Numbered from the stretch's first letter, positions 46,531-56,435 are shown. The stretch: 64,000 nucleotides of DNA from Acidobacteriota bacterium (GCA_016700075.1 CP065000.1:1302001-1366000), one strand, 5' to 3'. The notes: generated by a model not told the origin, from the letters alone. Numbers and translations: made by a program.

Positions 46531-47820
46531 CTAAAGTTTCAACCGTGACGGATGACGAGTGATGATTCTACGAACCTCGCCGACAAGATACAGCGAACCT
46601 GCGACAAGAATCACGCCATCTGCGGGCGTGATGCCGCGGGCAACGGCAACCGCGTCCAAAACATTGTCGGTCGTACTGACCGCGTCTTTGTTGATGTTGC
46701 CGGGCAATTCGGCAAGTAATTCTTCGGATGACAGCGCACGTGAATTTGAAGGCCGCGTCAGCACCACACGTTTCGCAAGCGGAGCTAAGACCCCCAGCAA
46801 TTCAGCGACATTCTTTTCCCGCATCGCACCGAAAACAAGTGTGATAGGACGCTTTTCGTTGAATTCGATGAAACTTCGCAACGCCTTCGCTCCGGCGGGA
46901 TTATGGGCCCCGTCGAGCAGAAAATTACCGATATATTCGAGCCTTCCGGGATGTTTGGCATTCCTGAGGCCGACGAGCACTTCATCGTCGGTGATGGTGA
47001 AATGCTGCCGCAGTGCTTCCACCAGAAGAACGGCGGTCTCAGCGTTCTCTATCTGGTGCCTGCCGAGCAATCCCGTTTCCGCCGGCAGTTTTCTGATCGG
47101 GTTTCCCAACGAGCTCTCGTCAAAAACAACCGCGCATTCCCTCACACGACTCGGCGGAAACGAAAGTTCACGCAGCCTCTGCCGAAATACTTCCAAAACC
47201 GCCGGCCTCTGTCTGCCGATGATGACCGCTCTGGTCTTTTCGTGAATGATAGCTGCCTTTTCCGCGGCGATCTGTTTAATGGTGTCGCCGAGATATTCCT
47301 GATGATCGAGGTCGATCCGCGTTATCGCGGCAATTTCGGCGTTTGCGGCGGTCGTTGCATCGAGCCGTCCGCCGAGGCCTGTTTCGAGAATGGCGAGTTC
47401 CACGCCCGCATCTGCAAATGCGAGCAACGCCATCGCCGTTATGTGTTCGAAATATGTCGGACGATATTGAAGCGAACTTTCATCGAGAAGCTGCTCGGCA
47501 GTTTCGCGGACGATCGAAGCGAACATCGCAAATTCATCTTCGCTGATGTCAACGCCGTCGATGCGGATGCGTTCGGTTATTGAAATGAGATGCGGCGACG
47601 TGAACAGCCCAACGGAAATTCCCGCTTCGCGGGCGACCGACTCGAGAAGAGCACAGACAGAGCCTTTGCCGTTCGTCCCCGCGACCTGAACCTTGAGATA
47701 TTTTCGCTGCGGTTCGCCAAGCCCCGCGAGCAGTGTACGGATATTGTCGAGGCCCAATTTCATCGCCTCGACCTCATTGCCGAGCGAGTAAAGGTAGGCT
47801 TCGGATTCTGGGAAATTCAA
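46531..47820 (-). CDS. folC: Folylpolyglutamate/dihydrofolate synthase
   Basis: 429 residues. Mur-ligase-like ATP-dependent enzyme that adds glutamate to (dihydro)folate. P-loop VAGTNGKGSVCALLESV near residue 45, ETGLGGRLDATT, DLDHQEYLGDT, and DGAHNPAG in the C-terminal domain are all present. It starts 9 bases after the accD stop; the accD-folC pair is a common bacterial arrangement. Confidence 0.95.
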   Translation of the reverse strand: MNFPESEAYLYSLGNEVEAMKLGLDNIRTLLAGLGEPQRKYLKVQVAGTNGKGSVCALLESVAREAGISVGLFTSPHLISITERIRIDGVDISEDEFAMFASIVRETAEQLLDESSLQYRPTYFEHITAMALLAFADAGVELAILETGLGGRLDATTAANAEIAAITRIDLDHQEYLGDTIKQIAAEKAAIIHEKTRAVIIGRQRPAVLEVFRQRLRELSFPPSRVRECAVVFDESSLGNPIRKLPAETGLLGRHQIENAETAVLLVEALRQHFTITDDEVLVGLRNAKHPGRLEYIGNFLLDGAHNPAGAKALRSFIEFNEKRPITLVFGAMREKNVAELLGVLAPLAKRVVLTRPSNSRALSSEELLAELPGNINKDAVSTTDNVLDAVAVARGITPADGVILVAGSLYLVGEVRRIITRHPSRLKL

Positions 47821-47829
47821 TTTCGGAGT

Positions 47830-48693
47830 TTATATGACTGCCTGCGGGTTCATCATGAAATCCAAAACACGAATGATGGTATCGCGCATCTCGCGGCGAT
47901 CGACCACGATATCCACCATACCGTGCTCGAGCAGGAACTCGCTCCGCTGGAAACCTTTCGGAAGCTTTTGGCGGATGGTTTGCTCGATAACGCGCGGCCC
48001 TGCAAAGCCGATGAGAGCCTTGGGTTCGGCGATATTCACGTCGCCGAGCATCGCAAAACTGGCCGTAACGCCGCCGGTCGTCGGATCAGTTAGAACGGAA
48101 ATATACGGCAGATGCATCTCGTGCAGCCGTGCGAGGGCCGCAGATATCTTGCCCATCTGCATCAGCGACAATGTGCCTTCCTGCATTCGGGCACCGCCCG
48201 AAGCTGAATAGATAACGACAGCGCCTTTTTCATCCATAGCGGCTTCGATCAGCAGCGTGATCTTTTCGCCGACCGCAGAACCCATCGAGCCGCCGATGAA
48301 GGACATATCCATCGCACCGGCGAAAACAAGGTGACCGCCGGCCATGCCTTTGCCACAAACGATAGCTTCGGGCAGGCCCGAAACTTTCTTCGCCTGTTCA
48401 ATACGATCTTTGTATGGTTTCGAATCGACGAATTCGAGCGGATCGGCTGAGGTTATCTCATCGAAAAGCGTCTCATAGCGGCCGTCGTCGAACAGGTCTT
48501 TCAACCTGTTCTCGGCGGTGTAGCGAAAATGATAGCCGCAATGAGTGCAGACCTCCTTCGAATCGCGGAGTTCACGCCGATAAAGTGCCGAATCGCATTC
48601 CGGGCATTTGACGAAGATGCCTTCCGTGCGAACAGTACGCTCTTCGTCGTCCGGGCTCTCGATCTTTGGCTTATCTCTGCGAAACCACGACAT
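47830..48693 (-). CDS. accD: Acetyl-CoA carboxylase carboxyltransferase subunit beta
   Basis: 287 residues. Transfers the carboxyl group from carboxybiotin to acetyl-CoA together with the alpha subunit. N-terminal zinc ribbon with C30, C33, C49 and C52, then the crotonase-like domain (DMSFIGGSMGSAVGEKI, SASGGARMQEGTLSLMQM). Standard length. accA is not in the window; accC is about 13 kb away. Confidence 0.95.
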   Translation of the reverse strand: MSWFRRDKPKIESPDDEERTVRTEGIFVKCPECDSALYRRELRDSKEVCTHCGYHFRYTAENRLKDLFDDGRYETLFDEITSADPLEFVDSKPYKDRIEQAKKVSGLPEAIVCGKGMAGGHLVFAGAMDMSFIGGSMGSAVGEKITLLIEAAMDEKGAVVIYSASGGARMQEGTLSLMQMGKISAALARLHEMHLPYISVLTDPTTGGVTASFAMLGDVNIAEPKALIGFAGPRVIEQTIRQKLPKGFQRSEFLLEHGMVDIVVDRREMRDTIIRVLDFMMNPQAVI

Positions 48694-48734
48694 CGGTAAA
48701 AGGATAATTGATTAGACGGCAAGGATAAAGCCGT

Positions 48735-49499
48735 TCACCGAAGTATCGAGGACATCTCGACATGAATACGGCCGTTCGAGGCAAGTATGGGCGGTTGATA
48801 GAGGTCAAATTCAGAACCGTCGTAATTGCTGACGCGGCCGCCGGCCTCTTCGATCAGCAGGATCCCGGCTGCCATATCCCACGGATTCAGCCCCTCTTCC
48901 CAAAAGCCGTCAAACCGTCCGCACGCGACATACGCCAGATCGATCGCTGCGGATCCGTCGCGGCGAACTCCGCGACAGCTTAGTAGCATTTGCGTCAAAT
49001 GACGTGCAAAATCATCGCGCCGTTTTATGTCGTATGGGAAGCCCGTAACGATAAGCGCATCACCGAGCGAATCGGTCGCCGACACGCGCATCGGCTTTCC
49101 GTTCAGCGTGGCACCTTGTCCCCGTTCCGCGGCGAAAAGCTCATCACGCGTCGGATCGTATGAAACGCCCAGCACGATCCTGCCTTCGTGTTCCAACGCT
49201 ATCGTAACGCAGAAACAAGGATAGCCGTGTGCAAAATTCGTCGTCCCGTCCAGCGGATCGATGATCCATTTATGCCCGCCGTCGTCACCGATGATGACGG
49301 CGTTGCCTGCTTCCTCGGCAAGAATGGAATGCTTGGGAAAATGCGACTTGATACGCTCGATTATCAATGCCTCAGATGCAAGGTCAGCCTCGGTCACGAG
49401 GTTAATGTCACCCTTTTTTGTAACGGCCTCGATGCGGCCGAACTTTTCCATCAACACGCGGCCCGCATCTTTCGCCGTCTCAATGGCAAAATTTAACAT
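48735..49499 (-). CDS. suhB: Inositol monophosphatase family protein
   Basis: 254 residues. Mg-dependent phosphatase fold: ILAEEAGN, the metal site IDPLDGTTNFAHGYP, and NPWDMAAGILLIEEAGG. Members dephosphorylate inositol phosphates or related sugar phosphates; the SuhB name follows common usage and the true substrate is not shown. Precedes accD by 41 bases. Confidence 0.88.
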   Translation of the reverse strand: MLNFAIETAKDAGRVLMEKFGRIEAVTKKGDINLVTEADLASEALIIERIKSHFPKHSILAEEAGNAVIIGDDGGHKWIIDPLDGTTNFAHGYPCFCVTIALEHEGRIVLGVSYDPTRDELFAAERGQGATLNGKPMRVSATDSLGDALIVTGFPYDIKRRDDFARHLTQMLLSCRGVRRDGSAAIDLAYVACGRFDGFWEEGLNPWDMAAGILLIEEAGGRVSNYDGSEFDLYQPPILASNGRIHVEMSSILR

Positions 49500-49518
49500 G
49501 CTTACATTCTACTTTTTT

Positions 49519-49639
49519 CACCACAGAGCACACAGAGGACACAGAGACAATTGCCGTTCGTGACATACGTCATCGAAACGGTCTTGCACCTTCCCCGTCA
49601 GGCCGTTTTTTCTCTGTGCCCTCTGTACGCTTTGTAGTG
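49519..49639. repeat. CACAGAG/CTCTGTG intergenic inverted repeat
   Basis: Left words CACCACAGAGCACACAGAGG and ACACAGAGA are answered by TCTCTGTGCCCTCTGTACGC and TTTGTAGTG, with about 60 bases between. It occupies nearly all of the gap between the M24 peptidase gene and suhB. A smaller hairpin (AACGG...CCGTTTTTT) lies inside. Confidence 0.7.
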
Positions 49640-49647
49640 AGTCCCGA

Positions 49648-50928
49648 CTATTTCAGTATCGGAATGATCTCACGCTGGAACGGTGCGGTGATGACGGCGT
49701 CGCGTTCGCTGACGTAAACGTCGATCTCTGACCTGATACCGAAACGCCCTGCAAGGTAAATTCCGGGTTCGATCGAGAATGCCGTTCCCGGTATCAACCG
49801 CCGCGAATCGCGCGTTTCCAGGTTATCGATATTCGCTCCGTTACCGTGGCCTTCCTCGCCGATGGAATGGCCGGTGCGATGCAGAAACTCGTCCGCATAA
49901 CCGGCCTTGCGAATAACGGCACGAGCAACGTCGTCAACCTCGGCTCCCGTTATCGGCTTGCCGGATCGAAACGCATCACGGACGGCATTGAACGCAGTTT
50001 GCTGTGCCTCGAAAACGATGTTCCAGATCTTGGTGTATTCCACTGGCACGGTATCGCCGACGTAGCCGACCCACGTCAGGTCAACCGCCGGAGCTTTGGG
50101 TTTGGAGAGTTTCGTGACGGAGTCGATCAGCACCAGATCGCCGCGTTTTATTGGCGCATTTCTCTCGCCCCGCGGGAAATAATGCGGAGATGCGGCGTTG
50201 GCATTTACGGCGACGATCATCGGCGAAGGGTTCATCCCTTCTTCCGAAAAACGCTTCATCATGAACTGCTGCACGTCTATTTCGGTCGTCGGTATGTCAG
50301 CATTGATGCGGCGTTTGATCTCACCGAATGCCTCAATGATGATCCGCTGCAGCTTGCCCGCAGCCTCAATGTGCATCGCAAGCTGTTCGGGCGTCCAAAC
50401 GGCCTCGAACTTCTGCACGAGGTCGGCGCTCGTTTCGATCATCACGCCCAGTGACCGCACCATTTCGATGGTTCCGGCGTCAACCCGTGAGATGTACGGG
50501 ATGTCATTGTTCGGCGAATACTGCATCGCAATGCGAAGCGGCGAAGGCTTGCCGCCGCCGAACATCGCACGCCCAACCTGATCTTTCAGCAGCGACCATT
50601 CGCGGTAAACGAGCTTAGAGCCCGGCAGAGCGGCGAGCTGTTCCTGTTCGATGGCGTGTACGACCTTTACCGGCTCGCCTTTCGCCGGAACGTAATAGAG
50701 CCACCGCCGCGAACCGCCGAGCCGCTCGGTCTTGAGTATCCTTGGTGCAAGCGGATCGCTGCCGCGGAAATCGTAGAACAGCCAACCGTCGAGTTTGGCT
50801 TTCGTCAGCTCGGCCTGAATTTCGCCGATCCGTTTCTGCTGCTCTGTCTGCCCTGCGGCGATCGCCGACAACGCAAGGATCGCCGAAAACGCGAATAAGA
50901 AACTTTTCGTTCTGCACATGATCATCAA
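49648..50928 (-). CDS. Exported M24 family metallopeptidase (Xaa-Pro aminopeptidase-like)
   Basis: 426 residues. Signal peptide (FLFAFSAILALSAIAAGQ), a creatinase-like N-terminal domain, and the pita-bread fold with HRTGHSIGEEGHGNG, AFSIEPGIYLAG and IRSEIDVYV supplying His and Glu metal ligands. The first metal Asp region (LVLIDSVTKLSKPKAPAVD) departs from the usual DxG form. Predicted periplasmic; removes N-terminal residues before proline in known relatives. Confidence 0.87.
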   Translation of the reverse strand: MMIMCRTKSFLFAFSAILALSAIAAGQTEQQKRIGEIQAELTKAKLDGWLFYDFRGSDPLAPRILKTERLGGSRRWLYYVPAKGEPVKVVHAIEQEQLAALPGSKLVYREWSLLKDQVGRAMFGGGKPSPLRIAMQYSPNNDIPYISRVDAGTIEMVRSLGVMIETSADLVQKFEAVWTPEQLAMHIEAAGKLQRIIIEAFGEIKRRINADIPTTEIDVQQFMMKRFSEEGMNPSPMIVAVNANAASPHYFPRGERNAPIKRGDLVLIDSVTKLSKPKAPAVDLTWVGYVGDTVPVEYTKIWNIVFEAQQTAFNAVRDAFRSGKPITGAEVDDVARAVIRKAGYADEFLHRTGHSIGEEGHGNGANIDNLETRDSRRLIPGTAFSIEPGIYLAGRFGIRSEIDVYVSERDAVITAPFQREIIPILK

Positions 50929-50994
50929 TAGAAAGCGGCCCGAAACCGAGCCGCTTTTTCACTTTATCACCTTTTCGCTTTTTCACTTTACCCG

Positions 50995-51474
50995 CTAGGC
51001 TCCGCGGAAATAGATATCGACGTAATCCGTCACTTCGTCGCACGGATTCTGCATTTGCTGCAGACGCCAATATTTGCGTTTGCCCGTGATAGCGAAGGCC
51101 ATCTCGCCCTCGCGAACACACGGGTTTCCGCTGTTTATGTGGTTCACATACGTCTCGATACGGCCGTCAAAAACGAACTCTCTGGCGGAGATCGAACGTA
51201 TGACGCCGTCGATCATCACATAAGCCCCTTTCTCGGCACCTCGGCCTTTTTGTTCGCCTTTAATGCGGTAGACACCGCGGGAATTCGTCACTGTCGCTGT
51301 GCCGAAATAGTCCCAGCTGATCCACTGCAGCGACATTTTGTGTTTGCCCAGCAGCATCGCAGCCGCCTTGCGGTCGCGGATCACGGTCCGCTCTTGAGCG
51401 GCGGCTTCAGAAACAGCAGCCGAAAACACCAAAGCCAAGACCAAAGAAATACTAAGTTTTCTCAGCATAATCAT
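50995..51474 (-). CDS. Small secreted protein, unknown function
   Basis: 159 residues with a signal peptide (LSISLVLALVFSAAVSEAAAQ). The mature part is a compact beta domain (WDYFGTATVTNSRGVYRIKGEQ, AYVMIDGVIRSISAREFVFDG) with two cysteines (NPCVREGEM, QNPCDEV) that may pair. Its ATG overlaps the esterase stop by four bases (ATGA), so the two are translationally coupled. A second in-frame ATG lies two codons later. Confidence 0.72.
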   Translation of the reverse strand: MIMLRKLSISLVLALVFSAAVSEAAAQERTVIRDRKAAAMLLGKHKMSLQWISWDYFGTATVTNSRGVYRIKGEQKGRGAEKGAYVMIDGVIRSISAREFVFDGRIETYVNHINSGNPCVREGEMAFAITGKRKYWRLQQMQNPCDEVTDYVDIYFRGA

Positions 51475-52373
51475 TTTTTAATTTTCCGTTGGGCGACAGC
51501 CAAAAATTCCCTGATCTGGTCGTCCCAAAAAGTGTAGAAGTGGATCCCCGGCAACTGCCTGTATTCGTGCTGTACCTTCTTTTCTGAAAGCAGTGCCATA
51601 AAGTCGCGGTTGTTCTGGATCAGAAAATCCTCGTTCCCGCACGACTGATAGATGAAAGGAAGTGCCTTTATTTTGTCCGCATTCATCTCGCGGAGCATAC
51701 CAAAGATATCGCTCGTTTTCCTCGAATCCGAATCTGCAGGTCCGAAGATGCCGTCAATGCTTCGCCCGATCTGGCCTGAGTTGCCGGCGGTGAACGATGC
51801 AACGCCTAATGCGCCGCTGAAAGTGCCGATAATGAAGAATTTTTCGGGATACTTAAAGCCGAACTTCACCGCTCCGTATCCGCCCATCGAAAGCCCTGCC
51901 ACGGCCCGGCCTTCGCGGGTCGCAATAGTGCGGAAATTCTTGTCGATCTCCGGTATCAGCTCCTGAATTATGTAGCTTTCGTACTTATCTTTTTCATTCG
52001 CAACGCTGTCGGTGTACCAACCGTTGCCGCCTTCGGGCGTAACGACCAGGAAGCTGTGGTCTTTGACATATTCTTCTACTCTGGTCAGATCGGTCCAATT
52101 GCGGTAATTTCCCGTTAGGCCATGGAGCAGATAAATAACGGCGAATCGCTTTTGCGGCCCGCCGTCAACATCGTAATCGCCCGGGAAAACGACGCGGTAC
52201 GGCATCTCGCGGCCCATCAGTTTGCTGGCGAGCTTGTATTCCTTGACGTTTGCCGCCATCGGGATCGGCGTTGGCGACGGGGTTGGCGACGGCGTTTGGG
52301 CGATCGACACCCCGCAAAAAACAGCCATGACGGCCGCGGCCCAAAACACAAAAATGTGGTTTTTATAGCTCAT
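51471..52373 (-). CDS. Exported esterase of the esterase D/feruloyl esterase type
   Basis: 300 residues. Signal peptide followed by a Thr/Pro/Ser linker (TPSPTPSPTPIP), then an alpha/beta-hydrolase fold. HGLTGNYRNWTD gives the oxyanion region and GLSMGGYGA the nucleophile elbow with S162; the late His is probably in GIHFYTFWDD. Related proteins hydrolyse acyl or feruloyl esters. Coupled to the small secreted gene downstream. Confidence 0.87.
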   Translation of the reverse strand: MSYKNHIFVFWAAAVMAVFCGVSIAQTPSPTPSPTPIPMAANVKEYKLASKLMGREMPYRVVFPGDYDVDGGPQKRFAVIYLLHGLTGNYRNWTDLTRVEEYVKDHSFLVVTPEGGNGWYTDSVANEKDKYESYIIQELIPEIDKNFRTIATREGRAVAGLSMGGYGAVKFGFKYPEKFFIIGTFSGALGVASFTAGNSGQIGRSIDGIFGPADSDSRKTSDIFGMLREMNADKIKALPFIYQSCGNEDFLIQNNRDFMALLSEKKVQHEYRQLPGIHFYTFWDDQIREFLAVAQRKIKK

Positions 52374-52667
52374 TTAACCGAACAGCTTGCCGAACCAGCC
52401 TCCGTCGTCGCCTTTTTCTTTGTCCACGACCTGTGCGAGTTCGCCCGCGTCGAGCCAAACTCCGCTGCACTTGTCGCAAACGTCGATCTTGATGCTCTCA
52501 AAATCAGCCTCGACGAGCGTGCCGTCGCATTTCGGACAGCCGATCGCAAGATTCTTCGATTCTTCCTGTTCCAGTTTCGCCTTCATCTTGGCGATCAGTT
52601 CCTGTTCCTGTCTGCGGAAATACTCGTTCTCCAGAGCCTGTCCGCGGTCTTCAAGTTCAATTGGCAT
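52374..52667 (-). CDS. TFIIB-type zinc-ribbon protein
   Basis: 97 residues. A charged helical N-terminus (about 40 residues) precedes a zf-TFIIB ribbon with C44, C47, C64 and C67 (CPKC...CDKC), then SGVWLDAGELAQVV, typical of the family. The C-terminus is DGGWFGKLFG. Function unknown; binding to nucleic acid or protein is inferred. Its stop lies directly before the esterase start. Confidence 0.82.
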   Translation of the reverse strand: MPIELEDRGQALENEYFRRQEQELIAKMKAKLEQEESKNLAIGCPKCDGTLVEADFESIKIDVCDKCSGVWLDAGELAQVVDKEKGDDGGWFGKLFG

Positions 52668-52724
52668 AATTGCGTCTCCTCATAAAGCAAAAGTCGAAAT
52701 ACTAAATTCTAAGGCCGAAACCGG

Positions 52725-53678
52725 TCATTCGCCAGTCTGATCCGGCATATCAGATCTGTGAACGGACCGCATTCGCTGACGAGCTTTCTTAGAACGGCGG
52801 ATCGTGTTGCGGCGCTTCAGGCTGGATTCGGCCCAATCCGATACCTGTTTTAGCGGATGCCACTCAAAGTGCTCCATCGGCAGGACCTCGCTTGAGGCGT
52901 TTCGCAGTTTCAGCGTGCTGAATGCGACAAAGAAGATCGTCAGATTGAACACGGCTCCTACCGTGATGACGAACCAACCGGGAGCGATACCGACAGTCGC
53001 CCTTTGGAAGATTATCTCCCAGAACGCACGCCTGTCAGCCTCGGTCGTCGCGGGCACAGGCGATGGGTGGATATAGATCTTCAGCATCCAAGAGAGCCCG
53101 AGCAGCACAAAGATCCAAAGATAATTAGCCCTCAACCGACGTCCCACGGCTTCCCACTGGCTGATGGTGAAGTGCGGCGAAATGAGATCCGCCGAAATGT
53201 GGTCCGCCCATTCCTTGTCCGGCGGAATGGTCCTGTGCGACAGCATCGGAGCGAAATAGCCAGTTTCGATCACGCGGACGCGGTTTGCCCAAACCTCGTA
53301 ATAACGGTACCGTCGGGCCTCCATGAATAGAAAGATCGAAACCAGTATCGTGTTGATCGGAATAGCAAAATGCGGATTATCCGGCGAGCTGAATACAAAT
53401 GACAGCGTCGCACCTGCGGTGATGACGGCCCAGTTCGTGGTCGCGTCGAGCCGGTTGCGCCAAATGTTCGACCGCTGTATCTCACCGCGGTAGAAATGCA
53501 CCATTGCGGTGTTGAATTCCGCGGGCTGCAGCTTTTGCGGTATGGCAACTGGCGTTGTTTTCGGCCTGTTCTGGCGTTTCTTCACCTCATCGGCGAACGC
53601 ACGGAACGATGCCGGAACACTCGTGGTGTGAATGTCCGGATCCGACTTTTGAAATGAGGAACGAGCCTCGTCGCTCAT
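52725..53678 (-). CDS. DUF2270 integral membrane protein
   Basis: 317 residues. A soluble N-terminus of about 55 residues, then the DUF2270 region: FYRGEIQRSNIWRNRLDATTNWAVITAGATLSF, MEARRYRYYEVWANRVRVIE, and four membrane segments (two early, two late). The tail is strongly basic (RRNTIRRSKKARQRMRS). No biochemical function is known for the family. Confidence 0.82.
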   Translation of the reverse strand: MSDEARSSFQKSDPDIHTTSVPASFRAFADEVKKRQNRPKTTPVAIPQKLQPAEFNTAMVHFYRGEIQRSNIWRNRLDATTNWAVITAGATLSFVFSSPDNPHFAIPINTILVSIFLFMEARRYRYYEVWANRVRVIETGYFAPMLSHRTIPPDKEWADHISADLISPHFTISQWEAVGRRLRANYLWIFVLLGLSWMLKIYIHPSPVPATTEADRRAFWEIIFQRATVGIAPGWFVITVGAVFNLTIFFVAFSTLKLRNASSEVLPMEHFEWHPLKQVSDWAESSLKRRNTIRRSKKARQRMRSVHRSDMPDQTGE

Positions 53679-53787
53679 ATGTGGAACGGTTCTATACGCG
53701 AAAGGGGGCCGAGTAATTTAACCTTTTAATGTTTAACATTTTGAATGTAGCGATGCAAGAAATCGGGCATTTCGCTAGAATAACTTC

Positions 53788-54657
53788 GTGGGAAGTTCAG
53801 GCGAGTTAATTGACCGAAAACAACACGACATAGCCGCGGCGGCTAACGCCGCGACCTATGACGAAGATCTGACACGTACCTGCACGGAACTTTCTCCGCA
53901 TATCAAACACCCGACGCTGAAACGGCTCTACGAAAGACTTATCGAAGACCTATATAGACGCGCCGCTGAAAATGCGCCCGTACCTGCAGTTCTGGACATT
54001 GGGGCTGGCGAAGGCTCCGTTACGCTTCCCTTCCTGGAATTCGGCTGCCGCGTGACGGCTGTCGACCTTTCGCCGACACAGATCGCCGAATTGGAGAATA
54101 AATGCTCCCGCTACGCCGACCGGCTGGAAACGCGGTGCATGGACGTAACGGAATACCTGGATACGACAGGCGATCGATTTGACCTGATCGTCGCAAACTC
54201 CTTTCTGCATCACGTTCCGGACTATGTAGGCCTGGTCGAAAAGGCATTGATCCTGCTGCGGCCCGGCGGACAGTTCTTCTCATTCCAGGATCCGATGCGA
54301 TACGACACGCTGCCGGCGGCGACACGGCTCTTTAGTGGCGCGGCGTACGCCGGCTGGCGGGTGTTTGACGGGGACGTGATCCGCGGCATCGGCCGTTATG
54401 TCAGGCGAAAACGCGGAGTTTACCTGGACGATTCACCCGAGGACAATACCGAATTTCACGCCACACGAAACGGCGTAGATCAGGACGCCATCGCCGAAAT
54501 GTTAAGAACAAAGGGCTTTGAGGTCAAGATCGTCCAGTATTTCAGTACGCACAGTTCGTTCTTTCAAAAACTCGGCGAGACCCTGAACGTCGCCGATTCA
54601 TTCGGCATCGTCGCTCGAAGTCTCGAAGTACAAACAGATGACGCAGCAAACGGATGA
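53788..54657 (+). CDS. Class I SAM-dependent methyltransferase
   Basis: 289 residues. Rossmann-type methyltransferase with motif I VLDIGAGEGSVTLPF (about residue 69), acidic loop VDLSPTQI, and FDLIVANSFLHHV. The start is GTG at 53788; no better ATG precedes the conserved part. Substrate unknown. It overlaps tadA by 20 bases, so the two are translated from one message. Confidence 0.85.
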   Translation: MGSSGELIDRKQHDIAAAANAATYDEDLTRTCTELSPHIKHPTLKRLYERLIEDLYRRAAENAPVPAVLDIGAGEGSVTLPFLEFGCRVTAVDLSPTQIAELENKCSRYADRLETRCMDVTEYLDTTGDRFDLIVANSFLHHVPDYVGLVEKALILLRPGGQFFSFQDPMRYDTLPAATRLFSGAAYAGWRVFDGDVIRGIGRYVRRKRGVYLDDSPEDNTEFHATRNGVDQDAIAEMLRTKGFEVKIVQYFSTHSSFFQKLGETLNVADSFGIVARSLEVQTDDAANG

Positions 54658-55099
54658 CGAAAATTGGATGTGGCGGGCGATCGACACCGCCAAAAAGGCC
54701 GGACAAATGGGCGAAGTGCCCGTTGGAGCCATTGTCGTTAGCTCCGAAGGCAAGATACTTGCGGCCGCCGGTAATCGCACGATCACAGACACCGACCCGA
54801 CCGGCCATGCGGAGATCATCGCTCTTCGCATAGCGGCAACGCGTGTTGGAAATTATCGATTGGTCGGCTCGACCGTTTATTCGACCATCGAACCATGTGC
54901 AATGTGCGCGGGTGCACTTGTGAATGCACGCGTCTCGCGTCTCGTCTTCGGTGCCCTGGATGAGCGTTTCGGTGCCGTAGAGACCGTGTTTGACATCTGC
55001 ACTAACCCGCGGCTCAATCACCACCTTGAAGTAACATCCGGCGTGCTCGCCGAAAACTGCAGAAAGCTGATGCAGGATTTTTTTAAGGCTCGCAGATGA
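54638..55099 (+). CDS. tadA: tRNA-specific adenosine deaminase
   Basis: 153 residues. Converts A34 of tRNA-Arg to inosine. Zinc site and catalytic residues HAE (57-59) and PCAMC (86-90) are present, with GNYRLVGSTVYSTIEP between them and DERFGAVETVFD after. Length is normal for TadA. A tRNA-Ser gene follows 61 bases downstream. Confidence 0.93.
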   Translation: MTQQTDDENWMWRAIDTAKKAGQMGEVPVGAIVVSSEGKILAAAGNRTITDTDPTGHAEIIALRIAATRVGNYRLVGSTVYSTIEPCAMCAGALVNARVSRLVFGALDERFGAVETVFDICTNPRLNHHLEVTSGVLAENCRKLMQDFFKARR

Positions 55100-55160
55100 T
55101 GCCTGCTCGGCCTCTGCTTGATAATTCGCGTGCTGAAACATTACAATCTTCTATTCGCGC

Positions 55161-55250
<90 letters not shown>

Positions 55251-55406
55251 TCTAGATCATTTTCGATCACGAAACAAAATGCGTGTTTTCGGCAGCCGCT
55301 TTGGGATGCCGTGCAAGCGTTCATTTTGTTTGAAGTTATTTGAAATTGTCACTTTCACTCGCCACACGGTTGTTTGTTTCTTGACTACATTGCAGGAGGA
55401 GATTCT

Positions 55407-56225
55407 ATGCCTTTGAGTAAGAGATTATCTGCTGAGTTTTTGGGAACGCTTTGGCTGGTTTTAGGCGGATGCGGTTCGGCGGTACTCGCAGCTGCCTATC
55501 CGAACCTCGGCATCGGTTTTGCGGGCGTATCGCTCGCGTTCGGCCTTACAGTGCTGACCATGGCTTACGCCATCGGTCATATTTCGGGATGCCATCTGAA
55601 TCCCGCCGTTACGATAGGCCTGTGGGCAGGACGGCGATTTGACGGCAAGGACATACTGCCGTACATCGTCGCACAGGTGCTCGGAGGCATCGCAGGAGCG
55701 GGCATCCTGTACGTCATCGCCAGCGGCAAGGCAGGCTTTTCGCTGACGGGCGGCTTCGCATCTAATGGCTTTGGCGAAAATTCGCCCGGTAAGTACGAAG
55801 TTCTTTCGGGCTTTACGACAGAGGTCGTAATGACGTTCTTTTTCCTGGTCGTCATACTCGGAGCAACGCACCGTTTGGCGCCGAAAGGATTTGCACCGAT
55901 CGCCATCGGACTTTGTTTGACATTGATCCACCTGATCTCGATCCCGGTCACGAACACGTCGGTCAACCCCGCGCGTTCGACCGGTCCTGCGGTTTTCGTC
56001 GGCGGATGGGCGATCAATCAGCTTTGGCTTTTCTGGGTCGCACCGATCCTCGGAGCATTACTCGCAGGCTTTGTTTATTCTTGGCTTGCAGATGATGAGC
56101 CCGAAGCCGCAACATCGAAAAGCGGCGACGGAGCCGAATCCACGAGAGCTGACGATGATGACAGGGACGACGCGGACGCCGGTGATTCGGGCGATGGCGG
56201 CGGCGGCGATGGTGGCGGCGATTAG
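55407..56225 (+). CDS. aqpZ: Aquaporin Z-like water channel with acidic C-terminal tail
   Basis: 272 residues from the ATG at 55407, preceded by AGGAGGA. Six membrane helices and the two NPA half-helices (HLNPAVTIGLW, SVNPARSTGPA), with the arginine of the selectivity filter after the second. GCHLNPAV and TNTSVNPARS are of AqpZ type. The last about 40 residues are Asp/Gly/Ser-rich (DDDDRDDADAGDSGDGGGG), absent from E. coli AqpZ, and predicted disordered. It lies alone between two tRNA-Ser genes. Confidence 0.93.
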   Translation: MPLSKRLSAEFLGTLWLVLGGCGSAVLAAAYPNLGIGFAGVSLAFGLTVLTMAYAIGHISGCHLNPAVTIGLWAGRRFDGKDILPYIVAQVLGGIAGAGILYVIASGKAGFSLTGGFASNGFGENSPGKYEVLSGFTTEVVMTFFFLVVILGATHRLAPKGFAPIAIGLCLTLIHLISIPVTNTSVNPARSTGPAVFVGGWAINQLWLFWVAPILGALLAGFVYSWLADDEPEAATSKSGDGAESTRADDDDRDDADAGDSGDGGGGDGGGD

Positions 56226-56251
56226 CCCATTTTGACAATTTAATCTATCGC

Positions 56252-56342
56252 GGAAAGGTGCAGGAGTGGTTGAACTGGCAGCACTGGAAATGCTGTGTAC
56301 CTCAAAAGGGTACCGTGGGTTCGAATCCCACCCTTTCCGCCA
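56252..56342 (+). tRNA. tRNA-Ser (GGA anticodon)
   Basis: 91 bases with encoded CCA. Acceptor GGAAAGG pairs with CCTTTCC; anticodon loop CTGGAAA gives GGA, reading UCC and UCU. Long variable arm (GTACCTCAAAAGGGTACC) and T arm GGGTTCGAATCCC. The gene closely resembles the tRNA-Ser(CGA) gene 1 kb upstream. Confidence 0.96.
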
Positions 56343-56435
56343 GCGATTGAAAGGATGAAGCGGCTTTACGGCACTTCATCCTTTTTCACTTTTTCACTCT
56401 TTCACCTTTTCGTCGAATTTCGGTATCCTTAGTTA